Shown: positions 7,756-16,611, numbered from the stretch's first letter. The stretch is 64,000 nucleotides of DNA from Lachnospiraceae bacterium (GCA_015056885.1 SVFL01000006.1:1-64000), one strand, 5' to 3'. Translations and numbers: made by a program. Notes: generated by a model from the letters alone, not told the origin.

Positions 7756-8373
7756 TTATTTAAAGAAACGTAATACACCAAAAACAGTTCCTAAAATCTG
7801 GCAATCATCTACGATAATAGGCTCCATTTCATCATTTTCCGGTTGCAGACGGACATGTCCATTTTCTCTGTAAAATGTTTTAACTGTGGCAGAATCATCT
7901 ATCATTGCAACAACAATTGAACCATTTGTGGCAGTGTTGCCGGATTGGACAAAAATACGGTCACCGCTAAATATGCCGGCATTAATCATGGAATCTCCGC
8001 GTACATTCAAGATAAATGATTCTCCCTTAGGAACAACATCTGCAGGGACAGGGAAGTAATCCTGAATATTTTCTTCGGCTAAAATCGGCTGTCCTGCAGC
8101 TACATTTCCTACAATGGGAATGCTCACCATTTCTGTTCTTACCATCTGGAAGCTGTCATCACAAATCTCAATTGCACGGGGTTTGGTGGGATCACGACGA
8201 ATGTAGCCGTTTTTCTCCAGCGTCTCAAGGTGAGAGTGCACGGAGGAAGTGGATTTCAAATTAACCGTTTCACAAATTTCACGAACGGTAGGAGGATAGC
8301 CACGTTTTAATATTTCGTCCTTGATATAATCTAAAATTTCCTGTTGTTTAGGTGTTATTTTGCCATAACTCAT
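7756..8373 (-). CDS. lexA: SOS response transcriptional repressor LexA
   Basis: A 205-residue repressor that binds LexA boxes and cleaves itself when stimulated by RecA filaments. The N-terminal winged helix (residues 1-70) includes the recognition segment [15 protein letters not shown]. The self-cleavage site is Ala93-Gly94 (NVAAGQP), and the Ser128 (RGDSM) / Lys165 (TVKTF) dyad is intact. Length is normal. A well-placed GGAGG precedes the ATG. It is divergent from the YneA-type gene, and the shared upstream region holds three LexA boxes, consistent with autoregulation. Confidence 0.97.
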   Translation of the reverse strand: MSYGKITPKQQEILDYIKDEILKRGYPPTVREICETVNLKSTSSVHSHLETLEKNGYIRRDPTKPRAIEICDDSFQMVRTEMVSIPIVGNVAAGQPILAEENIQDYFPVPADVVPKGESFILNVRGDSMINAGIFSGDRIFVQSGNTATNGSIVVAMIDDSATVKTFYRENGHVRLQPENDEMEPIIVDDCQILGTVFGVLRFFK

Positions 8374-8425
8374 ATTATTCCCTCCAATATGTAAATGTAT
8401 TCAATATGCTAAAGCTTGTAAGACA

Positions 8426-8454
8426 AGTATAGCATAGGTTTTTTTAAAAAGCAA
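8426..8454 (-). promoter_or_regulatory. lexA promoter
   Basis: On the - strand TTGCTT (8449-8454), a 17-base spacer and TATACT (8426-8431). A LexA-box-like element at 8465-8478 lies just upstream of the -35 hexamer. Confidence 0.65.
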
Positions 8455-8464
8455 ACATATATTC

Positions 8465-8478
8465 CAAAAATATGTTCG
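8465..8478. promoter_or_regulatory. LexA box (weaker) near lexA promoter
   Basis: CAAAAATATGTTCG has one perfect half-site TGTTCG and a degenerate partner. It abuts the lexA -35 region and could mediate autoregulation. Confidence 0.5.
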
Positions 8479-8487
8479 ATTTTGCTA

Positions 8488-8516
8488 TTGACAAACGAAA
8501 ACATGTTCGGTATAAT
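8488..8516 (+). promoter_or_regulatory. Consensus promoter of the SOS cell-division inhibitor gene
   Basis: TTGACA (8488-8493), exactly 17 bases, then TATAAT (8511-8516): a perfect consensus promoter. Its spacer is covered by a LexA box and a second box covers the start site, so full repression by LexA is expected until DNA damage. Confidence 0.9.
8496..8509. promoter_or_regulatory. LexA box in the promoter spacer
   Basis: CGAAAACATGTTCG, 13 of 14 bases of the Bacillota consensus CGAACATATGTTCG pattern in its outer halves, placed between the -35 and -10 hexamers of the 8586 gene. Confidence 0.8.
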
Positions 8517-8522
8517 GCAATT

Positions 8523-8550
8523 AGAACGAATGTTCGCGAACAAATTTTCT
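8523..8550. promoter_or_regulatory. LexA box over the start site, with a second overlapping half
   Basis: AGAACGAATGTTCG (8523-8536) carries perfect GAAC-N4-GTTC. It is directly followed by CGAACAAATTTTCT, an imperfect second box, so two dimers might bind side by side just downstream of the -10 hexamer. Confidence 0.75.
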
Positions 8551-8585
8551 GATTTGTGCCATATGGCAGAATGGAGTGAGTTATT

Positions 8586-8981
8586 ATGAGAGAACAGAAG
8601 AATGTTAGTGCAATGAGTGACCGTGAATTGAGAGCATTTAAGAGAAAAATACGCAGACAGCGCGAGCAGAGGAAAAAGATTGCTTCTGTTATCTTAACAG
8701 TATGTTTAATTACTATTTGTGTTGTATCCTATCATTCCTTGACTTCCAGCGCAAATACCGGTACAGAAGAGCTTTCTTTTAAATATTATACAGATGTAAC
8801 GATAAAGTATGGGGAGAGTCTTTGGAATATTGCGGATGAGTATATTGATTATAGTCACTATGATAACAAGGCAGACTATATTAAAGAAGTTTGCAGCATC
8901 AACAATCTTGAAGATGCCTCTGAGATTTGCTCAGGACAGACATTGGTAGTTCCTTATTATTCCACAGAGTTTGTTAAATAA
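8586..8981 (+). CDS. LysM-domain protein, YneA-type SOS cell division suppressor
   Basis: A 131-residue protein with a basic cytoplasmic N-terminus, one membrane segment at about 34-53 and a LysM peptidoglycan-binding domain at about 70-128 (VTIKYGESLWNIADEY ... INNLEDASEICSGQTLVVP). Architecture, small size, divergence from lexA and strict LexA-box control all match YneA of Bacillus, which halts septation during the SOS response. Sequence identity to YneA is not certain, so the name is by architecture and context. A hairpin at 8996-9032 ends the gene. Confidence 0.82.
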   Translation: MREQKNVSAMSDRELRAFKRKIRRQREQRKKIASVILTVCLITICVVSYHSLTSSANTGTEELSFKYYTDVTIKYGESLWNIADEYIDYSHYDNKADYIKEVCSINNLEDASEICSGQTLVVPYYSTEFVK

Positions 8982-8995
8982 TAAGAATCTAAATA

Positions 8996-9032
8996 TATAA
9001 GGTAACCAAATTATTATTTTGATTACCTTATA
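8996..9032. terminator. Bidirectional terminator between convergent genes
   Basis: Arms ATAAGGTAA and TTACCTTAT flank an AT-rich inner pairing. It can end both the LysM gene and the recombinase gene that converge here. Confidence 0.65.
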
Positions 9033-9042
9033 TACGGTTTAT

Positions 9043-10116
9043 TTATTCATGATTTTCTCTTAATTGCACAGCATTAGCAGCTCTACGACGACGCTCCTGC
9101 TCCATAGCTGCATAATGTTTACGAGTAGTGTTTACATCCTTGTGGCCTAGTACATCTGCAACCAGATAGATGTCACCGGTTTCTTTATATAGAGATGTGC
9201 CATAAGTGCTTCGAAGCTTATGGGGCGTAATTTTCTTTAAGCTTGTTACACGGGATGCATATTTTTTTACCAGATTTTCAACAGAACGTACAGCCATTCG
9301 ACGATTTTGAAGTGAAAGGAAGAGCGCATTTTCATGACCTTCTGCAGGTATAATACGTTCACGTTCTTCAAGATAATCCAATAGTGCTATTTCTACCTCG
9401 TCACCGAAATAGATTATGGTTTCGTATCCCCCTTTTCGGCGAATTTTAATACCGGCCTCATCAAAATTCACATCATTAATATCTAATCCAACACATTCCG
9501 AAACACGAATTCCTGTACCTAAAAGTAATGTTAAAAGTGCTATGTCTCTTAATTTTGTTTTTTTATGATATTCTAATTCTTTCTTCGTTAATTTTGTTCC
9601 TGCCTCCACCTGATCAAGTAAAATAGCTACTTCATTTGGTTCTAAGCGGATAATTTCTTTCTCCGGACGTTTAGGAAGAGGAACCAGGGCGGCAGGATTA
9701 TTCTCAATTAATTCATTTTGATAGAAATAATTATAGAAACTTCTTAACGAAGCTAATTTTCGTGCTTTACCTCGTTCATCGTTTGTAATTTCACGTCCAT
9801 CCTTTTGATATAAGGTTAAGTATTCGAGATACTCTTCAATATCAAGACGTGAAATATCGTCTAAAAGAGCTATTTTATATTCTTCTATTTCCATCTTAGC
9901 GCAAATAGGATTCTTCTCATGTAGAAACTCAAAGAAAAGACGAATATCATAAGCATAAGCAAGTCTTGTTCGGGTAGATGTATATTCTTCGATTCCGCGA
10001 AAAAAAGTTTTGCAGAAGGGTGGAAGCGTATCAAGTACTTCACGCATTTTTAGGATATTATTTTTATTCTGTTCGTCGTGGTAGTTATCCTTATTTAATA
10101 CTGCCAAGAGTATCAC
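9043..10116 (-). CDS. Tyrosine recombinase, Xer type (XerS-like layout)
   Basis: A site-specific recombinase of up to 357 residues with an N-terminal SAM-like DNA-binding domain and a C-terminal catalytic domain. All catalytic residues are visible: Arg in GTGIRVSE, Lys in RRKGGYE, His-x-x-Arg in HKLRS, His in GHKDVNTTRKHY and the Tyr nucleophile in that last motif. The length and the long N-terminal domain recall the single-recombinase XerS system of streptococci more than XerC/XerD; this is inference. The full frame begins with GTG at 10116, overlapping ttcA by 26 bases; an ATG at 10047 is an alternative and neither has a strong ribosome binding site. No phage or transposon genes surround it, so chromosome dimer resolution is the likeliest job. 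Confidence 0.82.
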   Translation of the reverse strand: MILLAVLNKDNYHDEQNKNNILKMREVLDTLPPFCKTFFRGIEEYTSTRTRLAYAYDIRLFFEFLHEKNPICAKMEIEEYKIALLDDISRLDIEEYLEYLTLYQKDGREITNDERGKARKLASLRSFYNYFYQNELIENNPAALVPLPKRPEKEIIRLEPNEVAILLDQVEAGTKLTKKELEYHKKTKLRDIALLTLLLGTGIRVSECVGLDINDVNFDEAGIKIRRKGGYETIIYFGDEVEIALLDYLEERERIIPAEGHENALFLSLQNRRMAVRSVENLVKKYASRVTSLKKITPHKLRSTYGTSLYKETGDIYLVADVLGHKDVNTTRKHYAAMEQERRRRAANAVQLRENHE

Positions 10117-10825
10117 CCCAACCTTTCACATTACTGTTTTTAATTGCCGTGAACATACGCTCTTTAACACCCGGGGTTTCCAAATTAATATCACGTACCA
10201 AATTCTTCACATATTCTCGTTTTGTGTGACCATCTGCCGGGCAAGGGCTTTTTACAACCGGAACATTGTATTTGTTTACAAATCCGATAACATCTGCTTC
10301 ATTCATATAAATTAGTGGTCTGATTACAGTTAAGTCCATGCGGTCTAAATATGTAACAGGAGAAAAGGTATGAATTCGTCCTTCATAAATTAATGACATC
10401 ATCATTGTTTCAACAACATCATCTTTATGATGGGCATATGCAACTTTATTGCATCCTGCATCTTTAATTGCTTGATTCAAGGCACCCTTACGCATTTTGG
10501 CACAAAGAGAGCAAGGATTACTTTCACCGCGTTCTTCAAATACAATTTGTGCAATATCAGTTGATACAATGGTATATTCAATATTCATGCTTTTACATAG
10601 TTTTTTTATTTCTTCCAAATTCAGATTACCAAATCCTAAATCTATAGTAACGGCATGAATTTGAAATTGTTTCGGATAAAAACGCATTAAACCGTGTAAA
10701 GCATAAAGCATAGTAAGACTATCCTTACCGCCGGATATTCCTACAGCGATTTTATCGCCTTCCTCAATCATTTGGTAGTCATCAATAGCTTTTCTTACCA
10801 AACTATAAAGTTGCTGTAATTTCAT
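10091..10825 (-). CDS. ttcA: TtcA-like tRNA 2-thiocytidine synthase
   Basis: A PP-loop ATPase of about 244 residues with SGGKDS at residues 31-36 and the paired cysteines CSLC that bind an iron-sulfur cluster in TtcA. TtcA adds sulfur to cytidine 32 of certain tRNAs. HHKDDVVETMMMSLIYEG is a further family block. The ATG at 10825 follows GGAG; a slightly longer start at 10843 is possible. The end overlaps the recombinase start, suggesting co-transcription. A TtcA-like paralog with another substrate cannot be excluded. Confidence 0.88.
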   Translation of the reverse strand: MKLQQLYSLVRKAIDDYQMIEEGDKIAVGISGGKDSLTMLYALHGLMRFYPKQFQIHAVTIDLGFGNLNLEEIKKLCKSMNIEYTIVSTDIAQIVFEERGESNPCSLCAKMRKGALNQAIKDAGCNKVAYAHHKDDVVETMMMSLIYEGRIHTFSPVTYLDRMDLTVIRPLIYMNEADVIGFVNKYNVPVVKSPCPADGHTKREYVKNLVRDINLETPGVKERMFTAIKNSNVKGWGDTLGSIK

Positions 10826-10867
10826 AAATAATGTGTTCTCCATAAAACTGATTTAATTTACCTGTTT

Positions 10868-10896
10868 ATTGTACTCTAAAATTGATTTTTACACAA
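10868..10896 (-). promoter_or_regulatory. Promoter of ttcA-recombinase pair
   Basis: On the - strand TTGTGT (10891-10896), 17-base spacer, TACAAT (10868-10873). Confidence 0.5.
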
Positions 10897-10924
10897 GCTA
10901 AACGAATATTTTTGAAAGCAAGCC

Positions 10925-10953
10925 TTGTTATAAAACTTAAATCATTGTATGAT
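10925..10953 (+). promoter_or_regulatory. Promoter of the AI-2E family transporter gene
   Basis: TTGTTA (10925-10930), 17-base spacer, TATGAT (10948-10953), 36 bases before the start codon. Confidence 0.55.
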
Positions 10954-10988
10954 AATTATAGAGAGAATATTGGGGAAGGAATAATAAT

Positions 10989-12323
10989 ATGAAATTTCGT
11001 TGGAATAATAAATATGTTTGTTGGGGAATAACTGCATTTTGTGTTTTAGCAGCTGCAATTTTATTTTATTACGGAATGTTTCATGGTTCAAATGTTAGAT
11101 TAGCATTTCGGACTGTTAGTGAGGTTATGATGCCTATTGTTATGGGATTTGTACTTGCATATCTTATGACGCCCATTTTGAATCAGATAGAATATAGGAT
11201 GATTAAGCCGGTTTTCGAGAAAATATCTATGAAAGATATGAAGAAAAAAACCTCTATGATACGTGGAATAAGTATTATATTTACTACTATATTGTGTGTG
11301 TTTACAATTTATGTAGTTATAGCTATGTTTGTTTCTCAGATTGTACCCAGTATCGTGAATCTTGTAGAAAATTTTGACACTTATGTTAATAATGTCATCA
11401 ACATGATTAACAGACTTCTTGAAAACAATCCTGAATTGGGCAATTATGCAACTAAATTAATCAACCGGTATTCTGTAGAACTGGAAACATGGCTGAATAA
11501 TACTGTATTTACAGCAACAAGTGAAGTAATAAAAACAGTTTCTTTAAGTGTAATAAATGTGTTGGGAGTGCTTTGGGATGGCATAATTGGTTTTATTATT
11601 TCAATATATCTTATGGCCAGTAAAGAAAAATTTGCCGGACAAGCTAAGAAGATTGCATATGCTTTGTTTTCTAAAGATACTGCCAATACTGTGATTCGTA
11701 ATTTTCGCTTTACACACAAGACATTTAGTGGTTTTATTAGCGGTAAAGTATTAGATTCTCTTATTATTGGTTTAATATGTTTTAGTGTAACTTCTCTTAT
11801 GGGTACTCCCTATGCAGCATTGGTCAGCTTAATTATAGGGGTAACTAATATAATTCCATTTTTCGGACCATTTCTTGGAGCAATTCCATGTTCGGTGCTT
11901 GTGTTATTAGTTGATCCTATGCATCCGTTGAATTGTGTTTATTTTGTCATATTAATTTTTATTTTACAACAGTTTGATGGTAACATACTAGGTCCTAAGA
12001 TTTTAGGTGAATCAACCGGTTTGGCCGGTTTTTGGGTGATTTTTTCAATTACTTTATTTGGTGGAATTTTCGGTATTCTTGGAATGATTGTAGGCGTTCC
12101 TATATTTGCAGTAATCTATGCTGCAATCAAATCTATGGTACACACTTCGCTGGCTAAGAAGAATATGCCGCAAGAAACTGAAGCGTACCTTACTGTAGAA
12201 GCAGTGGATGAGAATGGATTTAAAGAGTATGTGCCGGAATTTAAGCGGAATATCGAAGAGCAAAAGCAAGCACGTGAACAGCGTAAGCAAGAGAAGAAAA
12301 ATATGCAAAAGAATAAGAAATAG
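10989..12323 (+). CDS. AI-2E family transporter (PerM/YdiK/YtvI type)
   Basis: A 444-residue membrane protein with two N-terminal hydrophobic segments, a long extracytoplasmic central region (about 120-200) and a C-terminal cluster of segments including ISIYLMASKEKF and LGPKILGESTGLAGFWVIFSI, typical of the UPF0118/AI-2E exporter family. The tail is strongly charged and lysine-rich. Substrates of most members are unknown; some move autoinducer-2, others sodium or protons. The next gene, dtd, follows after 73 bases. Confidence 0.87.
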   Translation: MKFRWNNKYVCWGITAFCVLAAAILFYYGMFHGSNVRLAFRTVSEVMMPIVMGFVLAYLMTPILNQIEYRMIKPVFEKISMKDMKKKTSMIRGISIIFTTILCVFTIYVVIAMFVSQIVPSIVNLVENFDTYVNNVINMINRLLENNPELGNYATKLINRYSVELETWLNNTVFTATSEVIKTVSLSVINVLGVLWDGIIGFIISIYLMASKEKFAGQAKKIAYALFSKDTANTVIRNFRFTHKTFSGFISGKVLDSLIIGLICFSVTSLMGTPYAALVSLIIGVTNIIPFFGPFLGAIPCSVLVLLVDPMHPLNCVYFVILIFILQQFDGNILGPKILGESTGLAGFWVIFSITLFGGIFGILGMIVGVPIFAVIYAAIKSMVHTSLAKKNMPQETEAYLTVEAVDENGFKEYVPEFKRNIEEQKQAREQRKQEKKNMQKNKK

Positions 12324-12396
12324 ACTACGAATACTTATATAAGAAATAGCTTGTTAAAAATATAACATATATTAGACTTAAAAGGAGAGTAGTCAA

Positions 12397-12855
12397 ATGC
12401 GTTTTATTATACAAAGAGTAACGGAAGCATCAGTTACGGTAGATGAGAAAATAATCGGCCAAATTGAAAAAGGATTTTTGGTATTAATTGGTGTTACAGG
12501 AACTGATACCAAAGAAATCGCTGAGAAAATGGTTAAAAAACTTATTGGCTTAAGAATTTTTGAGGATGAAAACGGTAAAACCAACTTGGATTTAAAAAGT
12601 GTTAATGGTGGCTTATTGTTGATTTCGCAATTCACACTTTACGCAGACTGTAAGAAAGGAAATCGACCTTCATTTATTAAAGCAGGTGCTCCGGATATGG
12701 CTAATGAGCTGTATGAATATATAATTAGTTTATGTAAACAAGAAATACAAACTGTAGAAAAAGGTTCATTTGGTGCAGATATGAAAATAAAACTGTTAAA
12801 TGACGGACCTTTTACAGTAATACTGGATTCAGATGAAATAATTGTTAATAATTAG
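12397..12855 (+). CDS. dtd: D-aminoacyl-tRNA deacylase
   Basis: A 152-residue enzyme that frees tRNA from wrongly attached D-amino acids and glycine. Family motifs are SQFTLYAD (catalytic pocket) and NDGPFTV, where most members have NxGPVT-type sequence that includes the cross-subunit Gly-cisPro. Length is normal. AAAGGAGAG precedes the ATG. It probably shares a transcript with the upstream transporter. Confidence 0.94.
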   Translation: MRFIIQRVTEASVTVDEKIIGQIEKGFLVLIGVTGTDTKEIAEKMVKKLIGLRIFEDENGKTNLDLKSVNGGLLLISQFTLYADCKKGNRPSFIKAGAPDMANELYEYIISLCKQEIQTVEKGSFGADMKIKLLNDGPFTVILDSDEIIVNN

Positions 12856-12911
12856 TGAGTTTGGTGCATAAAAAATTTGTATAAGATGGATTCATAAAAA
12901 AGTCCAATATT

Positions 12912-12953
12912 GAACCAACTATTCGTTAAACTATGGTTTTGCGCATAGTTGGT
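12912..12953 (-). terminator. Hairpin in the gap after dtd
   Basis: Perfect 10-bp arms AACCAACTAT and ATAGTTGGTT around a 22-base loop. T runs are weak on both sides. It may end the decayed gene on the - strand or dtd on the + strand. Confidence 0.4.
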
Positions 12954-13456
12954 TCTGTGCTTGCTGTTCTCCTAAGAGCTATATAATTATCTGGTTCTTT
13001 AATAATATCATTATTTAAAAAACAGATACGTGTTTCATTAAAACTTGAAATGTAAGTTCCATACAAATAAGACCTAAAATACTTAATACTAATAATATAA
13101 CAAAAAGAATAGTTTCTTTCCTGGGAAACAGGTTCTTCTTCAGATAATTTATGTATACTATAGTCCACAAGATGGAATGTGTATAAGGCAAAAAGAGTAT
13201 TCTTAATAAAAGAATAGAAATCGAAGGAAATAAAACTGCAACTAATACAACTGATAATCCCTGACTATGTATTTTAGGCTGAAAATTTGCTATAAGATAG
13301 CAAGGACAACAAAAAAGCAAGGAACTTGTATTGATAATATATATGATACGAATGAGATTTATATTTAGGAGTCTGCTTGACTGTGGATTATGTCAAACAG
13401 AAATAAAATAGAATTGGATAAGTAATACTTACTATAATGGCAATCAGGGTACTCAT
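12926..13456 (-). pseudogene. Decayed multi-segment membrane protein gene
   Basis: The 646-base gap between dtd and surE holds broken reading frames on the - strand. AAGGAG and an ATG at 13456 open a hydrophobic frame (MSTLIAIIVSITYPILFYFCLT) that stops after 22 codons. A second frame, open just afterwards, runs to 13015 and encodes three more hydrophobic segments (for example LSVVLVAVLFPSISILLLRIL). A third frame reaching 12926 has a plausible polar tail (NDIIKEPDNYIALRRTASTEP). Joined, they would make a protein of about 180 residues with four membrane segments. I do not recognise the family. Frameshifts by decay fit best; sequencing error or chance is possible. Confidence 0.35.
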
Positions 13457-13501
13457 AACCGGGAGGCTCCTTGCATCTTTGTTTTTGGGTCTTATGCTCT
13501 T

Positions 13502-14239
13502 CTATTTGTTCGTAATGTTATTAAATTTGTTTAATTCTTCAAAGACGGTCATGTTCGTTCTATTCAATGTTAGTGGTGATACAGAAATATATCCGGACAA
13601 GGTTGCATTGGTATCGATACTATAGTCATCGGATTCTGTCCCGATGTTTTTATAGGTCGGAAGATACATGTCATTGCCTTGTGGAAGGAATTCATCCGCA
13701 TAATAGCGGTCACCCATACGAGTAATGCGTATTCCCTTATGGCGAATTGGAATATTTATATTATATAAACTGTTTTTTTTCATTAAATCATGACGAATGA
13801 AATATTCTTTAATCTCTTCCAGCGCTTCCATGGCTGCATCGAATCCGCCTGTTTCTGTGGAAAGAGCTACTGCAGGAAGTCCAAATGTGGATGCCTCAAA
13901 CATAGCGCCTAAAGTACCGGAGTATAGCACATCGATACCAAGATTTAATCCCCGATTAATGCCGGAAATCACAAAATCAAATGTTGTTTGCATGCCTTCC
14001 AAGGCAAAGCGAATGCAATCTGCCGGAGAAGAATCCACTGTGTAAGCTTTGATATCCGGATCGTCAAAAGGCACCTGTTTTACTTCAAATGCTTTACGGA
14101 TTTCGATGCAATGGCTTTTGCCACTCTGTTCATATTTAGGAACAACAACAGTCACCTCGCCAAATTGTTTTGCCCACTTAGCCAAGGGCAAAAGAACCTC
14201 GGAAGAGATACTGTCATCATTGGTAATTAAGATTTTCAT
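13502..14239 (-). CDS. surE: 5'/3'-nucleotidase SurE
   Basis: A 245-residue metal-dependent nucleoside monophosphate phosphatase. Metal ligands are visible: NDD at residues 7-9, the Ser of QSGKSH and the Asn of SGINRGLN. The family has a role in nucleotide homeostasis and stationary-phase survival. AGAGGAGG is well placed before the ATG. It is the last intact gene of the run that begins at 22067. Confidence 0.93.
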   Translation of the reverse strand: MKILITNDDSISSEVLLPLAKWAKQFGEVTVVVPKYEQSGKSHCIEIRKAFEVKQVPFDDPDIKAYTVDSSPADCIRFALEGMQTTFDFVISGINRGLNLGIDVLYSGTLGAMFEASTFGLPAVALSTETGGFDAAMEALEEIKEYFIRHDLMKKNSLYNINIPIRHKGIRITRMGDRYYADEFLPQGNDMYLPTYKNIGTESDDYSIDTNATLSGYISVSPLTLNRTNMTVFEELNKFNNITNK

Positions 14240-14265
14240 TAGAGACCTCCTCTCTTGTCTTTAGT

Positions 14266-14973
14266 TTATTGAAAAAGTCCCATAACAATCAATATAACCA
14301 GTATAACAATGCCCATCAGAAGCAAAAGGGCTTTTCGGTGAGCTTTTCGTGACATATTACTGGAGAAAGTATTTGAAGGAGCAATACTTTCATAAAATGG
14401 TATTGTATTTAGCTCTGCCTTTAGTTCTTCTATGGTCATGTCATAGAAGGGTGATTTTATTAATTTCAATAGGTTATCCATTTTTTCTATATATGAATAA
14501 TATCGTGTCAGGACATAAGTTAGCTTGTTATATTCTGAACGAAAAGAAGGCTCTTCTAATGCCTTGTATCCGTGGATAGAACCTACTATAGGAGGTGGTG
14601 TAACAGTTGTACTCTCATGTTCCTTATTAAGATTCAGCATTATCTTGGTCTTAATAAGGTAATATACGTTACAGGGCAATAGAATAATATATAAGCAAAA
14701 TAAGGTAACTTGGAAGAAATCTAAAACAACAGCCACTATATAATTACCTATCGATTCCTGACTATAAAGTAAGTTGATAAGAGTACTTAAAATGATACAA
14801 ATAATTATAGGTACAACAAGTGAACCAATATAAAATTTAAAATCATTTTCAAGTTCATCTAAACGTTTTCGAGCATTAGCAAGTTGAAATTCACATTCTT
14901 TAATTGCGAACTCCAATTTTGAACGTTTGGTATTCCATTCATATATAAGTCGCATATCGATATCTTTATTCAT
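14266..14973 (-). CDS. Coiled-coil membrane protein of unknown function
   Basis: A 235-residue protein I cannot assign. Residues 10-46 (KRSKLEFAIKECEFQLANARKRLDELENDF) form a likely coiled coil, followed by two membrane segments (about 49-70 and 78-105), a polar central region and one C-terminal segment (LLLLMGIVILVILIVMGLF). AGGAG precedes the ATG. It sits between surE and a hydroxyacid dehydrogenase with small gaps, suggesting one operon, but nothing indicates a shared pathway. Confidence 0.7.
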   Translation of the reverse strand: MNKDIDMRLIYEWNTKRSKLEFAIKECEFQLANARKRLDELENDFKFYIGSLVVPIIICIILSTLINLLYSQESIGNYIVAVVLDFFQVTLFCLYIILLPCNVYYLIKTKIMLNLNKEHESTTVTPPPIVGSIHGYKALEEPSFRSEYNKLTYVLTRYYSYIEKMDNLLKLIKSPFYDMTIEELKAELNTIPFYESIAPSNTFSSNMSRKAHRKALLLLMGIVILVILIVMGLFQ

Positions 14974-15012
14974 CTATGTAACTCCTAAATGCATGCAGAC
15001 AATTAGAGAGGA

Positions 15013-15996
15013 CTAAACAATAATCAACGGATTTTCTACATGATTCATCATATCCAACACGCCTTTCATGCATTTGTAAGCCATATCACTTACCACTTTT
15101 TCTGTATAGAATGCAGTGTGAGGTGACAGAATTACATTTGGAAAAGAACGAAGGATAGCTAAATCACGGTTGGTGATGGGTTCTCCCATTCTATTGGCAT
15201 AATATAATCCATTTTCTTGCTCCAAAACATCTAATGCAGCATGAGAAATTTTGCCTGTTTCAACAGCATCAATCAGAGCTACTGTGTCAATTAAAGTTCC
15301 CCTTGCTGTGTTAATAATAATGACATTATCTTTCATTTTAGCAAATGCTTCCCCGTTTAGCAGATGATAATTTTCTGCAGTTGCCGGTGCATGTAAAGTA
15401 ATAATGTCAGCCTGAGCATAAAGTTCATCTAAGGATACATATTCCGCTATTTTGGAGGTCTCCTCATTGGGATACAAATCATAAGCCAAAATACGACATC
15501 CAAAATTAGATAAGTGTTTGATTACTGTCCTGCCGATTTGACCGGTGCCAATAACACCTACAGTACAATCGCTGATATCACGTCCCATTTTTCCTTTCAA
15601 GGTATAATCCTGTACTTTGGAACGCTCCAGAATATGACAGATATTTCTGCAACACATGAGCATCAGCATAATGCTGTAGTCAGCAACGGTTTCCGGCGCA
15701 TAGGATACATGGCAGACACCCATTCCCAACTTTTTGGCATGTTCTAAATCAATATGGTCCACACCAATGGAGCGTGTTGCAACATAGCGGACACCCACTG
15801 CATAGAAACGATCCAGCATATCTGCATCCAGGTTGCAGGGAGTTGCACTGATGGCATCATATCCGCGAGCAAGTTCTACATTTTCAGGACTGGGATATTC
15901 CGTTGTATATCCATATTCGCACCCAAGCTCCTTAGAATATTTTTCAAAAAAATCTTTTTCATCAAATTCACGCATCGTATAGGCAAAAATTTTCAT
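15013..15996 (-). CDS. D-isomer specific 2-hydroxyacid dehydrogenase (D-lactate dehydrogenase-like)
   Basis: A 327-residue NAD-dependent enzyme interconverting a 2-oxo acid and a D-2-hydroxy acid, probably pyruvate and D-lactate. The nucleotide-binding motif is GTGQIG near residue 150. The catalytic Arg (NTARG), Glu region (DVLEQENGLYY) and His (SPHTAFYT) are present, and the last motif is typical of the D-lactate dehydrogenase/VanH branch. ATG 15996 has GGAGAG upstream; the TTG two codons earlier is unlikely. Substrate is inferred. Confidence 0.87.
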   Translation of the reverse strand: MKIFAYTMREFDEKDFFEKYSKELGCEYGYTTEYPSPENVELARGYDAISATPCNLDADMLDRFYAVGVRYVATRSIGVDHIDLEHAKKLGMGVCHVSYAPETVADYSIMLMLMCCRNICHILERSKVQDYTLKGKMGRDISDCTVGVIGTGQIGRTVIKHLSNFGCRILAYDLYPNEETSKIAEYVSLDELYAQADIITLHAPATAENYHLLNGEAFAKMKDNVIIINTARGTLIDTVALIDAVETGKISHAALDVLEQENGLYYANRMGEPITNRDLAILRSFPNVILSPHTAFYTEKVVSDMAYKCMKGVLDMMNHVENPLIIV

Positions 15997-16050
15997 AATC
16001 AACTACTCTCCTTTTCACGAATAAGAATCCTAGGTAATATAAATTAGAAA

Positions 16051-16611
16051 TTATAATCCATAATATGCAAAAAAATAAGCTGCCATTTGAGCACGGGAAC
16101 TGAACATTTCTGTCTCCAGTAATTCTTTCACTTCTTCCTGAGTGTAAAATTTTGCTTCTATCTGCTCGTTTTCAGAAGTGTGATCTTCAAAATCTCCTTC
16201 TACTTCAGCGAACGCAATATAAGTGGTGGTATCCGAAAAGGCCACTGCAGCAAAGGAGGGTGGGAGAATTTTAATGATTTCCCGTACCTGAAGGCCTGTT
16301 TCTTCATAAAGTTCCCGGGAAATACATTCTTCAATACTCTCCCCATCTTCTAACATGCCTGCACAGAGATTATAAACGGTACGATTCACTCCCATGCGAA
16401 ATTCATGAAGTAAAAGCAATTTTCCCTTACAGGTAGCCACAATGGAGACACCGCTGGGGGCAGCACCCAAATCTTCGGCACAAGTAAGCTCTCTTCTGCT
16501 TACAATTTCGTATTTTTTTTCTTTTCCGGATTTATTCAAATAGGTGATTTCATAGTTTTTGAGATATTTACCATCTTTTACTTTTTCAAAATTTCTTAAT
16601 TCCAAGGCCAT
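16051..16611 (-). CDS. NUDIX hydrolase, ADP-ribose pyrophosphatase-like
   Basis: A 186-residue NUDIX enzyme. The box G-x5-E-x7-REUxEExGU is intact in GMLEDGESIEECISRELYEETG. The N-terminal beta-rich part and the position of the box resemble ADP-ribose pyrophosphatases; the substrate is not certain. GGAGAGGAG stands before the ATG. It lies between the dehydrogenase and the RNase E/G gene in one run. Confidence 0.85.
   Translation of the reverse strand: MALELRNFEKVKDGKYLKNYEITYLNKSGKEKKYEIVSRRELTCAEDLGAAPSGVSIVATCKGKLLLLHEFRMGVNRTVYNLCAGMLEDGESIEECISRELYEETGLQVREIIKILPPSFAAVAFSDTTTYIAFAEVEGDFEDHTSENEQIEAKFYTQEEVKELLETEMFSSRAQMAAYFFAYYGL

Noticed and set aside
9043-10116. Integrase as sign of a prophage or conjugative element
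   Set aside because: No phage, plasmid or conjugation genes, no attachment-site repeat and housekeeping genes on both sides.
13437-13625. 62-codon hydrophobic + strand frame
   Set aside because: It overlaps the well-supported surE gene antisense, and the ribosome-binding-like sequence in this region favours the - strand.
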